Part shown: positions 10,763-20,755 of the stretch, piece by piece
Layout of the letters: each line of letters starts with the position of its first letter
How positions within the stretch are numbered: the first letter of the stretch is position 1
Source: Pegoplata infirma
Taxonomy: Eukaryota; Arthropoda; Insecta; Diptera; Anthomyiidae
Length of the DNA stretch: 64,000 nucleotides
Direction of reading: 5' to 3'
NCBI GenBank assembly: GCA_963921195.1
Contig: OY992537.1
Location: 200,594,581-200,658,580, forward strand
Notes under the pieces: model-generated
What the model saw: only the letters and a program-made list of their open reading frames with translations
Database searches by the model: none
Told to the model about the DNA's origin: nothing
Position numbers and translations under genes: made by a program

Positions 10763-10973
10763 AGTAAATTTTTTGTGACGTAACCCTTGGATTAAATAAC
10801 GGCTTTAATTCGATTATTTATCGAACATATTAAAGTTTAACACGCTCTAGTGGTGATGGAATCCCATATTTCATGTATTTTTTCTTTTTATCCACAAATA
10901 TTTGATTGGGGGTCGTTTTTAAGCGCCATTTATAATCGCCAACACCAAATCAATCGGATTTAAGTCCGGACAT
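10763..10973 (-). pseudogene. Tc1-like transposase, C-terminal remnant
   Basis: Read on the reverse strand, from the nested insertion leftward, the sequence gives PDLNPID, then LAIINGA-stop-KRPP, then EIWDSIT, then SINNRIKAVI-stop-SKGY. These follow in order the conserved C-terminal blocks of Tc1 transposases, where the catalytic third acidic residue lies in the SPDLNPIE block. Here the final acidic position reads Asp. Stops and frameshifts break the frame, so it is a pseudogene. The N-terminal DNA-binding part is not recognisable. Confidence 0.8.
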
Positions 10974-10974
10974 C

Positions 10975-13137
10975 GATGTCAAGGTTGTTTTTATTCCCAA
11001 ACCTGGGAAGGAGGACTACACCTTGGCAAAAAGTTTTAGACCAATCAGTTTATCATCCTTTCTACTGAAAAGTCTTGAGCGAATGGTTGAGAAATTCATT
11101 AGGTCAGTAGCATTAATCGAATGCCCCCTAAATAGTCAGCAACACGCGTATCAGAGTGGTAGATCTTGTGAGTCGGCACTTCACGATCTTGTGGTCAATA
11201 TTGAGAAGGGCATTGACAAACAAGACTATACTCTGGGTGTTTTTGTTGATATTGAGGGCGCTTTTGATAATGCTACTTTCGACTCTATGAAAACTTCGGC
11301 TGAATTGCATGGCGTGGATCCAGTTCTAGTCAAGTGGATTCATTTTATGCTCTCCCGGAGATTGTTGACGGCTGAAGATGAGTGGGGCACAAAAGTAACG
11401 GTTGAGGTTAGTAGAGGTTGCCCCCAAGGGGGTGTTCTCTCTCCTTTGCTGTGGTGTTTTGTGGTAAACTCACTCTTGGTTGAAATACAAGCTCTAGGTG
11501 TACACATACAGGCATACGCTGACGATGTGTGCGCATTAGTATCCGGAAAGTCACTTAACTTGGTATGCAAGAAAATGCAGACCGTTATTGACTTGATGGA
11601 CAACTGGTGCAATCGACATGGATTGTCTGTCAATCCAAATAAGACAACACTCGTGTTGTTCACGCGAAGAACCAAACATAAGGGTCTTCAGCTTCCTACG
11701 TTGAAGGGCATAACTCTTCAACTGTCCACAGAAGTTAAGTATTTAGGGGTTACCCTAGATAGTAAACTAATGTGGACAAAACATGTTGAACAAAAAGTTT
11801 CACGGGCACTTCGGATTTTCTGGCAGTGTCGGCGTGCTTTTGGGAAGACATGGGGTCTAAGACCCGCTAATGTACATTGGATGTACATAGCTGTAATTAG
11901 ACCTATTGTGACGTATGCGGCGGTAGTCTGGTGGCCGAGAACGATGGTGAAAACTATTCGATCCAAGCTAAACGGACTGCAAAGAGCGGCTGCCTTGGGA
12001 ATTACTGGTGCCATGAGCACCACCCCAGGCGCAGCTCTGGACGCTATGTTAGATATGCTTCCCTTGGACTTACATATTCAAGGAGAAGCCATGAAATCTT
12101 TGTGCCGGCTCCGCAAAAGCGGAACATGGCATGGGGAGTACAATGCGGGACATGGTCGTCTGTTCAATAGGCTATCGGAACTTTGTCCGATGTTTTCTAT
12201 GCCTTTGGACAATACAACCTCTTGCATCGAGTTTGGTAGGAAGTTTACTGTAATATTTCCGAGTAGGGAAGACTGGGGAAACCCAGCAGACCTACTGAAA
12301 AATTACACGGATACTTTCTACACGGATGGATCCAGTACCTTAAATGGCTCTGGGTCTGGCTGGTATTTGGACGATGCGACCAAATGCTATATTGCTATGG
12401 GAAAAATGGCTACAGTATTTCAGACTGAAATATTTGCTATTTTGGACGTAGCGACCTGGATAATTGGGAACAGATGGAGTAATAGGAGAATCAGTATTTG
12501 CAGTGACAGCCAGGCTGCACTCATTGCACTTGAATCTCCAGTCACTTCATCCAAAATTGTCCAGGAATGTAGACGCAGACTCAATGAGGTCTCATGTGGG
12601 AATAGCGTCAGTCTTCTGTGGGTTCCGGGTCATAGGGGAATACGGGGAAACGAGATTGCTGACTCTTTGGCAAATCTTGGCTCTGATACAATTCCTTACA
12701 ATCCGGAACCTCAAATTGGTATTGGCTTGACATGGCTGATGCGTTGGATCAACTCTCATATGAAAGAAACTTTCATGGAAAGATGGTCAAATGAGTTGGC
12801 ATGCAAGATTACCAAACGTTTTGTAATTAAGCCAGACAAGAAAGTGGCTAACTATCTACTCAGTCTCAGTAGAATAGACTGTCGCAGACTTACTGGCTTA
12901 ATTACGGGACACAATGCCTGTGCTCGTCATATGACGAGATTAGGTGTCTTATCAGACCCATTATGCGTGGCTTGTCTTGAGGATGATGACACAACTGAAC
13001 ATTATGTATGTTGTTGTCCAGCGTTCTCAAGGGCTAGACTGCGGATATTGGGTTCTGATATTCTGTCTATGGACACGGTCCATGGACTTCCCTTGTCTGA
13101 TTTTCTCAAGTTTGTGAAAGCAACTGAGAAATTCTGA
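10975..13137 (+). CDS. LOA/I-like retrotransposon ORF2, truncated (RT fingers to C-terminus)
   Basis: The frame is open from the truncation point and ends with TGA at 13135-13137; no real start codon can be assigned. The first residues read DVKVVFIPKPGK, the RT region just before FRPIS, and align with VVFIPKAGK of the first element. Counting from the TTG at 11023, DIEGAF is near 76, PQGGVLSP near 134, YADD at 165-168, RNase H FYTDGS near 432 with later SDSQAA and VPGHRGIRGN, and a C-x2-C-x8-H-x4-C zinc motif from 648. The remaining frame has no stop, so the copy is fairly young. It is clearly a different family from the first element: the two proteins share motifs but differ through most of their length. 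Confidence 0.93.
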   Translation, partial: DVKVVFIPKPGKEDYTLAKSFRPISLSSFLLKSLERMVEKFIRSVALIECPLNSQQHAYQSGRSCESALHDLVVNIEKGIDKQDYTLGVFVDIEGAFDNATFDSMKTSAELHGVDPVLVKWIHFMLSRRLLTAEDEWGTKVTVEVSRGCPQGGVLSPLLWCFVVNSLLVEIQALGVHIQAYADDVCALVSGKSLNLVCKKMQTVIDLMDNWCNRHGLSVNPNKTTLVLFTRRTKHKGLQLPTLKGITLQLSTEVKYLGVTLDSKLMWTKHVEQKVSRALRIFWQCRRAFGKTWGLRPANVHWMYIAVIRPIVTYAAVVWWPRTMVKTIRSKLNGLQRAAALGITGAMSTTPGAALDAMLDMLPLDLHIQGEAMKSLCRLRKSGTWHGEYNAGHGRLFNRLSELCPMFSMPLDNTTSCIEFGRKFTVIFPSREDWGNPADLLKNYTDTFYTDGSSTLNGSGSGWYLDDATKCYIAMGKMATVFQTEIFAILDVATWIIGNRWSNRRISICSDSQAALIALESPVTSSKIVQECRRRLNEVSCGNSVSLLWVPGHRGIRGNEIADSLANLGSDTIPYNPEPQIGIGLTWLMRWINSHMKETFMERWSNELACKITKRFVIKPDKKVANYLLSLSRIDCRRLTGLITGHNACARHMTRLGVLSDPLCVACLEDDDTTEHYVCCCPAFSRARLRILGSDILSMDTVHGLPLSDFLKFVKATEKF

Positions 13138-13308
13138 GCAAGCACTTTTCTTCCTTTTTCTTCTCAACCTTTTATCACCCTTACTTAATCTTTCTTTTCT
13201 GGGTACGGTACAATGGACTATTTTAAGTCTGAGCGCCATGGACTTGCCTAAAAATTTACCCATTTTTGGGCTTGTACAACCCACCCTCAACTCAACTCAA
13301 CTCAACTC
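13138..13308 (+). mobile_element. 3' UTR and (CAACT)n tail of the second retrotransposon
   Basis: About 150 non-coding bases follow the stop and end in four to five CAACT units. The last AA is shared with the first bases of the target duplication, so the exact joint is ambiguous by two bases. Confidence 0.85.
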
Positions 13309-13430
13309 AAGTCCGGACATGATGAGGTTTAGTTTAGAACACTAATTTTGTTTGTTCTGAACCTTTTTTTGCTGATTTTAAAAATATGGACTCTTGTTGG
13401 AAGGTGATTCCCCAAAAGAAATCACGTTTT
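13309..13430 (-). pseudogene. Tc1-like transposase, central remnant on the other side of the insertion
   Basis: On the reverse strand this reads FQQ, then KISKKRFRTNKISVL, then SSC and the start of PDLNPI, continuing into the remnant at 10763-10973 once the nested element is disregarded. The order matches the Tc1 catalytic domain (FQQDN, SKxxxxWF, SPDLNPIE blocks). It is broken by a stop and by loss of residues after FQQ. Confidence 0.72.
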
Positions 13431-13759
13431 CAACTGATTTCATTAGGGGTTGCCCTACCATATTTAATAGGACGGGCCGATTTGAATGGCCCAAAATAAA
13501 CAAAAAAACAAAATCTACGAGAAATTCTAAGAAAATTTTCCCAAGATACCATTGGTCCAAATTCAAACGCTATACTCCGCCTATCGACACGAAGATTGAT
13601 CTACTCTTCATAAGCAAAACAAAGCAGTATTTATGTAAATATCATTTTGGAGTCAAAACGAATCAATTCAACGGAATACCTGGGACCAAAATAGGTTTTT
13701 CCTAATGTTTTTGATGTGTTAAATCCGATTATGACCTTTGGTACCGTAGTCGTCGGTTG
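13431..13759 (-). pseudogene. Probable 5' part of the Tc1-like transposase, beyond recognition
   Basis: It lies between the central remnant and the right inverted repeat, where the transposase N-terminus should be. A reverse-strand open frame at 13378-13566 reads ENVISFGES near its end, which could correspond to the ENV-LP region, but I see no helix-turn-helix motif. The space is only about 330 bases, so the N-terminal part has probably been partly deleted. Confidence 0.4.
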
Positions 13760-13973
13760 AAGTTAATTTTGAGTACATGAAGCTATTGTTTTGTAACAAA
13801 GCAAATTTTTTAAAAATATTATCTTCAATTAATGATTCTTAAATGGAATAAAATTACCTTTCAAATGAGTGTATAAGCATTAAAATCGGTTAATATTTGG
13901 GCGAAATACAGCTACTCAAAGTTTATATATGAAAATTAAATAGTGGGGTATGAACCTTTCCTGGTTAGGGTTG
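13760..13973 (-). repeat. Right terminal inverted repeat of the Tc1-like element
   Basis: Inverted partner of 10363-10576, running from AAGTTAATTTTGAGTACATG to AGGGTTG followed by TA. Confidence 0.88.
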
Positions 13974-14368
13974 TATATGGAAAACAAAAAAATTATAACA
14001 ATTTTTAACACAAAACCTATTTCAAACCAAAAATTTTTCCATTTTTGTAATTTTGGCCAAGAAAAGTGATGATCGGAACCATTGTGCAATGTAAATATTT
14101 AAAAAACAAAAAAATATTTCATAAGTATGAATGAAAATTATATAAAAATTATACAAAAGCAACCACGTGTATGACACACACTACGTATTTTTTACTTCTA
14201 TTGATACAAACAACAACTAACAAACCAACAAGCTAAAAAAACATAAACAACTACAAAATGGAGCGCTACCACGCCGTATCATGGAGGTTTATATTGAAAC
14301 TCAACTCAATTGCTCATAGCTTCTTAACCCCTGTACCGATTTTGCCATAATTGGTACCAAAATAACCA

Positions 14369-14592
14369 GAAAAACGTTGAGAACAATAAAATATGAACCC
14401 ATTTAAAATTTTATTTGAATATGTCAACCAAGAGCCAAGACAAATCATTTTAAAATTTTTGGTTAAATTTCTGGTGCCTCGAAAAACGTTGAGAACCATA
14501 AAATATGAACCCATTTAAAATTTTATTTGAATATGTCAACCAAGAGCCAAGACAAATTATTTTAAAATTTTTGGTTAAATTTCTGGTGCCTC
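14369..14592 (+). repeat. 112-bp tandem duplication
   Basis: Two nearly identical 112-bp units start at about 14369 and 14481 (each beginning GAAAAACGTTGAGAAC and ending GGTGCCTC). Only a few substitutions separate them, so the duplication is recent compared with the surrounding mini-me element. Confidence 0.92.
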
Positions 14593-15057
14593 GCCCCACT
14601 GTGCGATTCCACCCAAATTTTTTGTGAGTATTAGAATTGATAAAATTGTAATAAATTCCAAGTTTCGTTCACATTTATTCAACAGATGTCAAGTTATTGC
14701 ATATTTTTTGTGTAAAATTCACCATAATTTTAGAGGTACCTTTACATTTTCACTTATAACTTTTAAAATACTTAAGCGATTAAAAAAAAAAATATCAGTT
14801 TCTGCCTAGGAGAATTACGCAACTTTTGGTACCCCAAGCGTTTAAATCGATTTCGTATTATTGTCAAAAACATGATTTCAACAGACAGACAGACTGACGC
14901 ACGGACAGACAGACAGACGGACATCGCTAGATCGACTTAAAATCGATCAAGGATCATGAATATATATACTTTATGGGGTCCTAAACCAATATTTCAATGT
15001 GTTACATACGGAATGACAATCTTATATATACCCTCTATCACTAGAGTGGAGGGTATA

Positions 15058-15640
15058 AAAAAAATAAACCTTAAAGATGGATAAATTTTCATTTTTGTTT
15101 TGTTATATTTACTCAAAAAATTTTAATTTTTTAATTTTTTTATTTTTTTTTCGACATTTTACAAAATAAATGCAAATTAACAATATCATTTTGTTAATTG
15201 CCAACTTTTTTTCGAGGTTTACCACTAATTATTGTAAGTTTACCATTTTTTTTCAGTAGTTTTTGTGGATTAAAAACTATCACTACCGAAAATTGGTAAA
15301 TTTTAAACATTTTTTTTGGTAAATTTACAATTTTTGTTTGTAAATTTACCACTTTTCTTGTAAATTTACCAATTTTTTTATCATTTTTGTGGCTTAAATA
15401 TTATCACTAACAAAAAATTGGTAAAGTTTAAACAATTTTTTTTGTAAATTAACATTTTTTTTTAATTTACAACTTTTTTTTTAATTTACTATTTTATTTT
15501 TTTTTTAATTTACCATTTTTATTTGTAAATTTACCATTTATTCTTTTAAGTTTACCAATTTTTTTTATTTTTCCGGTTTAAAAACAATATTTCTACCAAT
15601 AAAATTGGTTATTTTACAGAGAGGAATCCTCGTAATTTTA
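15058..15640. repeat. AT-rich DNA with repeated GTAAATTTACCA strings
   Basis: The strings TTGTAAATTTACCA and TGGTAAATTT recur many times between 15290 and 15610 in both orientations. This is the same texture as the interior of the CACTC MITEs, so it is probably the outer part of a nested copy whose right end is near 17716. Confidence 0.5.
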
Positions 15641-16042
15641 CACTCAAAAAAAAAAAATATTGTAAAACTAGCAAAAAAAAATGGTTAAAATTAGCAAAAA
15701 AAACTGTAGTTTTGGACGTTGCAAAAATTTTGGTAATATTAGCAAAACCGTTTTGCTAATCAAAAAATTAGGAAAAAAAATGGTAAAATTACAAGAATAC
15801 CATTTTATTTTTGTAAAAAATCAACCTTGTAAAATTATCTAAAAATATGGTAAAATTACCAAAAAAAATGGTAAAATTGAAATAGATAAAAAAATTTGTA
15901 ATTTGGTAAAAAAAAATGTTTTATTTAGTAATTTTTTTTCTCTGATTAGTAGTTGATTTAAAATTTGGTGAATATACTAAAAAAAATTTTGCCTGTTTTT
16001 GAGCACCACATTCTTTAAATGTAGTAATAGCAGCATATTACT

Positions 16043-16158
16043 TCAGTTGTTGGATGGTTTCTTCGGCTTGATGGTGGCAGCATCTTCTTTTGCCTTCTTC
16101 TCAGCAGCTGTAGTTGCAGTAACTGGACTTCCAACAACATCAAAATCAAAAATGATTT
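16043..16158 (-). pseudogene. Lys/Ala-rich coding-like fragment within the MITE
   Basis: The reverse strand has an open stretch ending in TGA at 16043-16045 that reads SPVTATTAAEKKAKED and then AATIKPKKPSNN. Its base composition is much richer in GC than its surroundings. Degraded homologous stretches lie at 8215-8271 and 16577-16650. The composition recalls the tail of a histone H1 or a ribosomal protein, but I cannot assign it. It may be a captured host exon end or a relic of the transposon's own gene. Confidence 0.4.
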
Positions 16159-16773
16159 TTTTTTTTCACTTAAACACTTTAAACAAAAAATTTAAAGAAC
16201 AACACTTCACTTTTTTATTTTTTTTGCGTCATTTTTTTAGCTTAAGTAGAACAAATGAGATTTGCGTAGTAGTCTACACAAGAAATTTCTTACATTTTCA
16301 GGTAGAATTTGTAAAAAATTAACAATTTTTTTTCGAATTTTTAATTTTTTTCACATGTATTTAAAAAAAAATAAAAAAAAACTTTTGGATATTGAAGATT
16401 ATATATCTAACTATGTGTTAAAATTTTAAAAAAATAATTTTTCAAAATTATCAACTTTTTATTAACAATTTAGGTGGCAAATTTTAAAAAATTTTCATAT
16501 AAAATTAGCAAAAAAAATGGTAAAATTAGCAAAAAATATGGTAAAAAATACTAAAAATTGTGTAGCCTATTTTTGAGCGCACATGCAGTTGATGGATGGC
16601 TACTTTGCTATGGTGTTGGCAGCATCATCAATCTGCAATGATTTTTTTTACACTAGAACACTTGAAACAATTTTTTTTTTTAAACTAAGAAAAAAAAATA
16701 AAAATAAAAAGTGTTACCATTTCTTTAAGGAAAATACTAATATTTTTGCTAAAATTATAGTAAAATAAAAAAA

Positions 16774-17470
16774 AACAAGTAAGAGAGTTAAATTCGGCTG
16801 TGCCGAATTTTTTATACCCTCCAACATGCATAAAAAATGAAAAAAAAATATAGGGGCGTTTTCTTATTTTTTTAGGGGGGGGGTCGGAATTTGTAATTGG
16901 GGGTGCAAATTTCCTCTCGAACATGTGTTTAAAAAATAAGATGCTTTTTGCACAAAATGAATACAAGTTTATCATTATTTAAAAAAAATGTTTTATACCA
17001 CGCCCAATTGGGGGGGGGGGGGGGTAGGACCGAAAAAAACGACATTTTCTAATTCTCTGGGTCCAAGTTCAGGACTTTGAACTTCTTGTAGCATAAAACT
17101 GTTGCATTTGTTAAACAAAACCACAAAAAATCACGTAAGAAAAATGCTATTTTTCAAAGGTTGGTTTAATTCTTCAAGGGGGAACTTTTTGCCCCCTGGT
17201 CCGATTTTGCTCATTTACGAACTTAACCTGCCTATTTATATAAGACATATTTCTGCCAAATGTCGGGGGTCTATCTCTTTTATTTTGGACTGCATCGTGT
17301 TAACTACAGACGGACAGACGGACGGACGGACGGACATCGCTAGAATGTCTTAGAATCGATCACTGATCATAAATATATATACTTTATGGGGCCCTAGACC
17401 AATATTTTTATGCGTTACACACGGAATGACAAAGTGAGTATACCCCCATACTGTAGTTGGAGGGTATAAA
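16774..17470 (+). mobile_element. mini-me/DINE-1-like element, family 1, near full length (0.7 kb)
   Basis: It begins AACAAGTAAGAGAG with the palindrome TTCGGCTGTGCCGAA and TACCCTCCA, has (GGAC)n at 17309-17336, a 35-base core with GATCACTGATC, (TA)n, and ends TTGGAGGGTATAAA. The reverse-strand copy at 60716-61427 has the same two ends and length, so these two define the full-length family. The interior has G-tracts at 16867-16879 and 17010-17024 and no open frame of note. Confidence 0.8.
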
Positions 17471-17765
17471 AAAATAGCAAGAAAATATAGTAAAAATACC
17501 AAAAAAATTGTTTGCCAAAAAAACTGTAAAAGTTAAATTTTTAAAATTTTTTTTTGCTAAAGTTTGGTTGAAGTAAATTACAACACCTTTTACTAATATT
17601 TTAACTAAGTTATTTTTTTGAGTGTACGAGAATTTTACATACCTCCTATTTTATGAGAATACCATCGTAAAATCTCGAGATTTTTTGGTAACTTTACAAG
17701 GTTTTTTTTTTGAGTGTATGTGTAAAGATTGCTTTTGTGGTGTACAATTTTAAATTTTTCTAATA

Positions 17766-17960
17766 TCACTGTGCAACAAATTTGGGGTCATCGAGTGTAT
17801 CTTAACTGGGTTATTATGCCAATAGTAGACCAAAACTCCCGGAGGGTTTTAAAAACTTAGTTCGAGTTCTTTTTTGATGGCCAACTGAAGTTTTCAAAAT
17901 TTTTTCAAAGGCATTTTGAATAAGTAAAAAAAAAGTATTAAATCCAATTCTGAAGTAAGA
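17766..17960 (+). mobile_element. Fragment of a CACTGTGCAACAA long-inverted-repeat element
   Basis: CACTGTGCAACAAATTTG followed by TCATCGAGTG matches the ends of the element at 60280-62342. Similar strings follow, such as ACTGAAGTTTTCAAAATTTTTTCAAAGGCATTTTGAA in pieces. Only one arm is present here. Confidence 0.55.
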
Positions 17961-18536
17961 TGGTACCACAGCAGAATTTCCAGATTTTTTAATACAGTGT
18001 TTGTTTTTGACAGTAGTAATTCAAAAATTTAATTTATTTAATTTTAAAAGTTATTCCCCTAATATAAAGCAATTTAAATAAATATGTTTTTACCAAAAAA
18101 TAAATGATGTTTAAAAATTTATATTTGTTAAGCCTAATTGTCAAAATCACTTGTTAACAATTAAATTAACATCCCGGCTAAAAATGTTGTATATAATCAT
18201 ATATGATATCATATATGAGACCATATACAGTATCATATATAGTATCAAATATGGTCTCATATATGAACATATTCCAAAATTGGCGCTTATATAAGACACG
18301 GTCATGTATGATCCAATATATGTGATCATATATTAGATCATATATTGAATCATATATTGGATAATATATTGAATCATATATGGGATCATATATGATGTTG
18401 TTTTCAATTTGTTTTACATTCTTTTTCATATTTTTTTTTTATTTTTTTCATTTTAAACTATATGTAATAGATTATTATGTATATATTCACCAGAATTGCA
18501 AACGGTGTACATAAGTATAATTTAAAATTAAAAATA

Positions 18537-19385
18537 TTTTTATACCCTACACCACTCTGTGGTACAGGGTATATTGAGTTTGTGCTGATGTTTGTAACTA
18601 CCCGAAATATTGGTCCTAGACCTACCTTCAAGTATACCGATCGACTCAGAATAACTTTTTGAGTCGATTTAGCGATGTCCGTCCGTCCGTCCGTCCGTCC
18701 GTCTGTCCGTCCGTCCGTCCGTCCGTCTGTCCATCTATCGGTTTAAGCACGATACAGGTCGCAATTTTCAATCAATTGACCTGAAATTTGAAACTTAAGC
18801 ATCTTTTGGCCCAGGGACGAAGCCTATTGAAATTAGAGAAAATCGGTCCATGTTAAGACCTAGCCCCCTTTGGATTCGGCTTTAATGACTCTAATAACCG
18901 TATTATAATAGATATCGCTTTGAAATTCAGCAAGTAATCAAATTTTGTATCCACAAATCACCATTCCAAATTTCAAAGGAATCCGGTCAGTCCTTCTGGT
19001 AGTCCCCATACAAACCACCTTCCCGATATTCACATAATTCCCTCAAAATTCATAAAAATGGAAATATTTGATAAAAAATTTATTTTTAGGTGCTAAACGT
19101 GTACTTTAGCAACCTTATCAAATCGGAATATAATTGGACCATTTTTGGACTTAGTCCCCCATATAAAAATTTCGACCGATATTCAGTTAAATTGTTCTAT
19201 TGACAAAAAAAATTAACCAATTCCACTTAAAATTGATCTGTGTGTGTTTTCTACACTAAATAAAGATCTAACAAAAGACAGATACAATCGGTCCATGTTT
19301 GGACTTGGGACCCATTTTCCGGAAAACACTGGTGTAGGGTATCATATGGTCGGTCTTGACCGACTATAACTTTCTTACTTGTTTT
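18537..19385 (-). mobile_element. mini-me/DINE-1-like element, family 2, full length (0.85 kb)
   Basis: It starts TTTTATACCCTACACCACTC and ends with GACCGACTATAAC and CTTACTTG. It has a core CAAGTATACCGATCGACTC and GAGTCGATTTAGCGAT followed by (GTCC)n at 18677-18731. A second copy starts at 63116. The ends differ from family 1 but the layout and the CTTACTTG terminus are the same, so the two families share an origin. Confidence 0.82.
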
Positions 19386-19517
19386 TATTAATTTTGGTGT
19401 TTTCATAACCCTTTAATTTTATGATTTTCATTTTTTAGTTACTATCGTTTGCATTTTTGGTGGCCATATAAAAATAAATAATTTAACTTATAGATATGAG
19501 AATACATTTTGATAGTC

Positions 19518-19909
19518 CCCGAGTAAAAAAGTTTTGATATAATCCTATAGTTTTTTATATAATTGTATATAAATAGATCCATCATTTGATCCCAAAAATG
19601 GAGGATCTAAAAATGTATGATTATATCTTATTAGATCAAATTTGATATAATTAGATATAATTGGATACCAAAAATGGAACGGTAAATTTCATCTGATTTG
19701 ATATTAAAGATCATATTAGATTTAATAAGATATAATTATATATTATTAGATCTATTTAAATCTAATTTTTTATAATATCAAATAAGATAATATTTACCGT
19801 TCCATTTTTGGGATCTAATTATATCTTATTATCTAAATTTTGATCTAATAAGATATAATCGTATGGGATCAAATGTTATATGGCACCGTATTATTCTTTT
19901 TTAGTCGGG
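19518..19909. mobile_element. Short foldback element with CCCGAGTAAAAA ends (392 bp)
   Basis: CCCGAGTAAAAAAG at 19518 faces CTTTTTTAGTCGGG ending at 19909. The interior is built from repeated GATATAATTAGATC and TATCTTATTAGATC-like strings, with two large mirrored halves around about 19710. Non-coding. Confidence 0.7.
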
Positions 19910-20551
19910 CCAACAAAATAAATTGAACATAAAAGATCTTATATATCAAGTTTTTCAATTGATATCGAAAGATGCGAACAAAGGGTTTATTAAAGGAACG
20001 TTGATTTTCTTTGTGTTTTCTTGTTTTAGTGTTAATTCCGATTATCTTCAGACTTAGCGTTTTTGTTATGGTATAAGCCTCTTTTTTACAATATTTATAG
20101 TCAAAATCTAAAAAAGGATATAAAATAATATTAATAATTAAGATATTTCTAGAATTTTTATTGTATTAAAGTATTACCAACGATAGCATTTGGTGCTAAT
20201 AGGTTAATGATAACACGGATGTCATTTAACGAAGCAACCATCTACCTTTAAAGATTGGCTAGATACTGCTAGTTACATACATACATGTTGGAGTGTATTT
20301 TGTTAAGACCATGGTATGCTTAAGCCCATTGGATGCTAAAGACTATGGAATGCTTTTTAAGGAAAGATATATTGTCTTTGAGAAATCCATCTGAAAAAAT
20401 ATTAAAAATTATTACACATTTCTTTTTTATTCCAGCAAAAAATAACTTGCTACTACTAAATGCATGCATCAAAATTCATAGCAAGCTAATAATTACTTAA
20501 GACTTTGATTAAAAGCAATATACTCAGTAGTATGTATTTTATCTTGCTGGG
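19910..20551. other. AT-rich DNA without recognisable gene
   Basis: Sequence of ordinary complexity for this window, inside the larger foldback element. No domain, splice pattern or repeat unit stands out. Confidence 0.5.
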
Positions 20552-20657
20552 TTATGTTTGTAAGAATATTTGTAGGATAGGGATAAAAACTATTTCTACT
20601 TACATTATGTTTGTAAGGATATTTGAAGTACTGGGATAAAAACTATTTCTACTTACA
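20552..20657 (+). repeat. 53-bp tandem duplication
   Basis: Two units with period 53 both start TTATGTTTGTAAG and end in GGGATAAAAACTATTTC and TACTTACAT. A few substitutions separate them. Confidence 0.85.
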
Positions 20658-20662
20658 TCATG

Positions 20663-20755
20663 GTGACAATGTGCCAGATTGTCACTTTCGCTTATAGACA
20701 GCTTTCTTGTAATTGTATAAAAACGTTGTCCTTCCTAAATCGTTACTCAACCTTA
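20663..20755 (+). promoter_or_regulatory. Possible promoter: hairpin, TATA-like box and start-site-like sequence
   Basis: GTGACAAT and ATTGTCAC form a perfect 8-bp inverted repeat around seven bases at 20663-20685. TTGTATAAAAAC at 20713-20724 fits a TATA box, and TCGTTACTC lies about 25 bases further. No open frame starts convincingly after it, so a promoter of a relic element or a chance arrangement are both possible. Confidence 0.25.

Larger units (their letters stand above)
10974..13308 (+). mobile_element. 5'-truncated LOA-like non-LTR retrotransposon with a 12-bp target-site duplication
   Basis: AAGTCCGGACAT occurs at 10962-10973 and again at 13309-13320, exactly at the left break and right after the (CAACT)n tail at about 13286-13308. 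This is the signature of target-primed reverse transcription with 5' truncation. It landed in the SPDLNPIE-encoding region of a Tc1-like transposase. The endonuclease and the first part of the RT are missing, so this copy cannot move by itself. Confidence 0.92.
10363..13973 (-). mobile_element. Tc1-like DNA transposon with 214-bp terminal inverted repeats, interrupted
   Basis: Positions 10363-10576 are closely repeated in inverted order at 13760-13973, and both outer ends are bordered by TA (10361-10362 and 13974-13975), the target of Tc1/mariner elements. The reverse strand between the repeats carries a decayed transposase. Subtracting the nested retrotransposon leaves about 1.27 kb, before removing a small hairpin insertion, which fits a Tc1-family element. 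Long inverted repeats of this size are known in the Minos/Paris/Bari-type members. It cannot encode a working enzyme. Confidence 0.88.
10061..15057 (+). mobile_element. mini-me/DINE-1-like element (family 1), probably split by a Tc1-like insertion
   Basis: The left terminus at 10066-10125 has AAGTAAGAAAG, the palindromic TTCGGCTGAGCCGAA and TACCCTCCA. The matching right terminus is at 14877-15057, with (GGAC/GACA)n at 14880-14932, a GATCAAGGATCATGA core, (TA)n and GGAGGGTATAAAA. Between them lies a complete Tc1-like element (10363-13973). Taking it out would leave about 1.4 kb, longer than the 0.7 kb of intact family members, partly because of a 112-bp tandem duplication. That the two ends belong to one copy is inferred from orientation and order. 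Confidence 0.55.
15641..17624. mobile_element. CACTC-type MITE carrying a nested mini-me element
   Basis: CACTCAAAAAAAAAAAATA at the left and TTTTTTTGAGTG at the right are flanked by TA at 15639-15640 and 17625-17626. A second TTTTTTTTTTGAGTG followed by TA at 17702-17718 suggests that this copy sits inside another of the same family. The block at 15995-16640 is homologous to 8215-8640 of the other long copy, in part duplicated. The mini-me element at 16774-17470 is inserted in it. Confidence 0.65.

Noticed and set aside
18537..18740. Short open frames over the (GTCC)n or (GGAC)n runs, reading repeated Thr-Asp-Gly or Gln-Thr-Asp-Gly
   Set aside because: They are translations of the microsatellite within mini-me elements, seen at every copy and in different frames.
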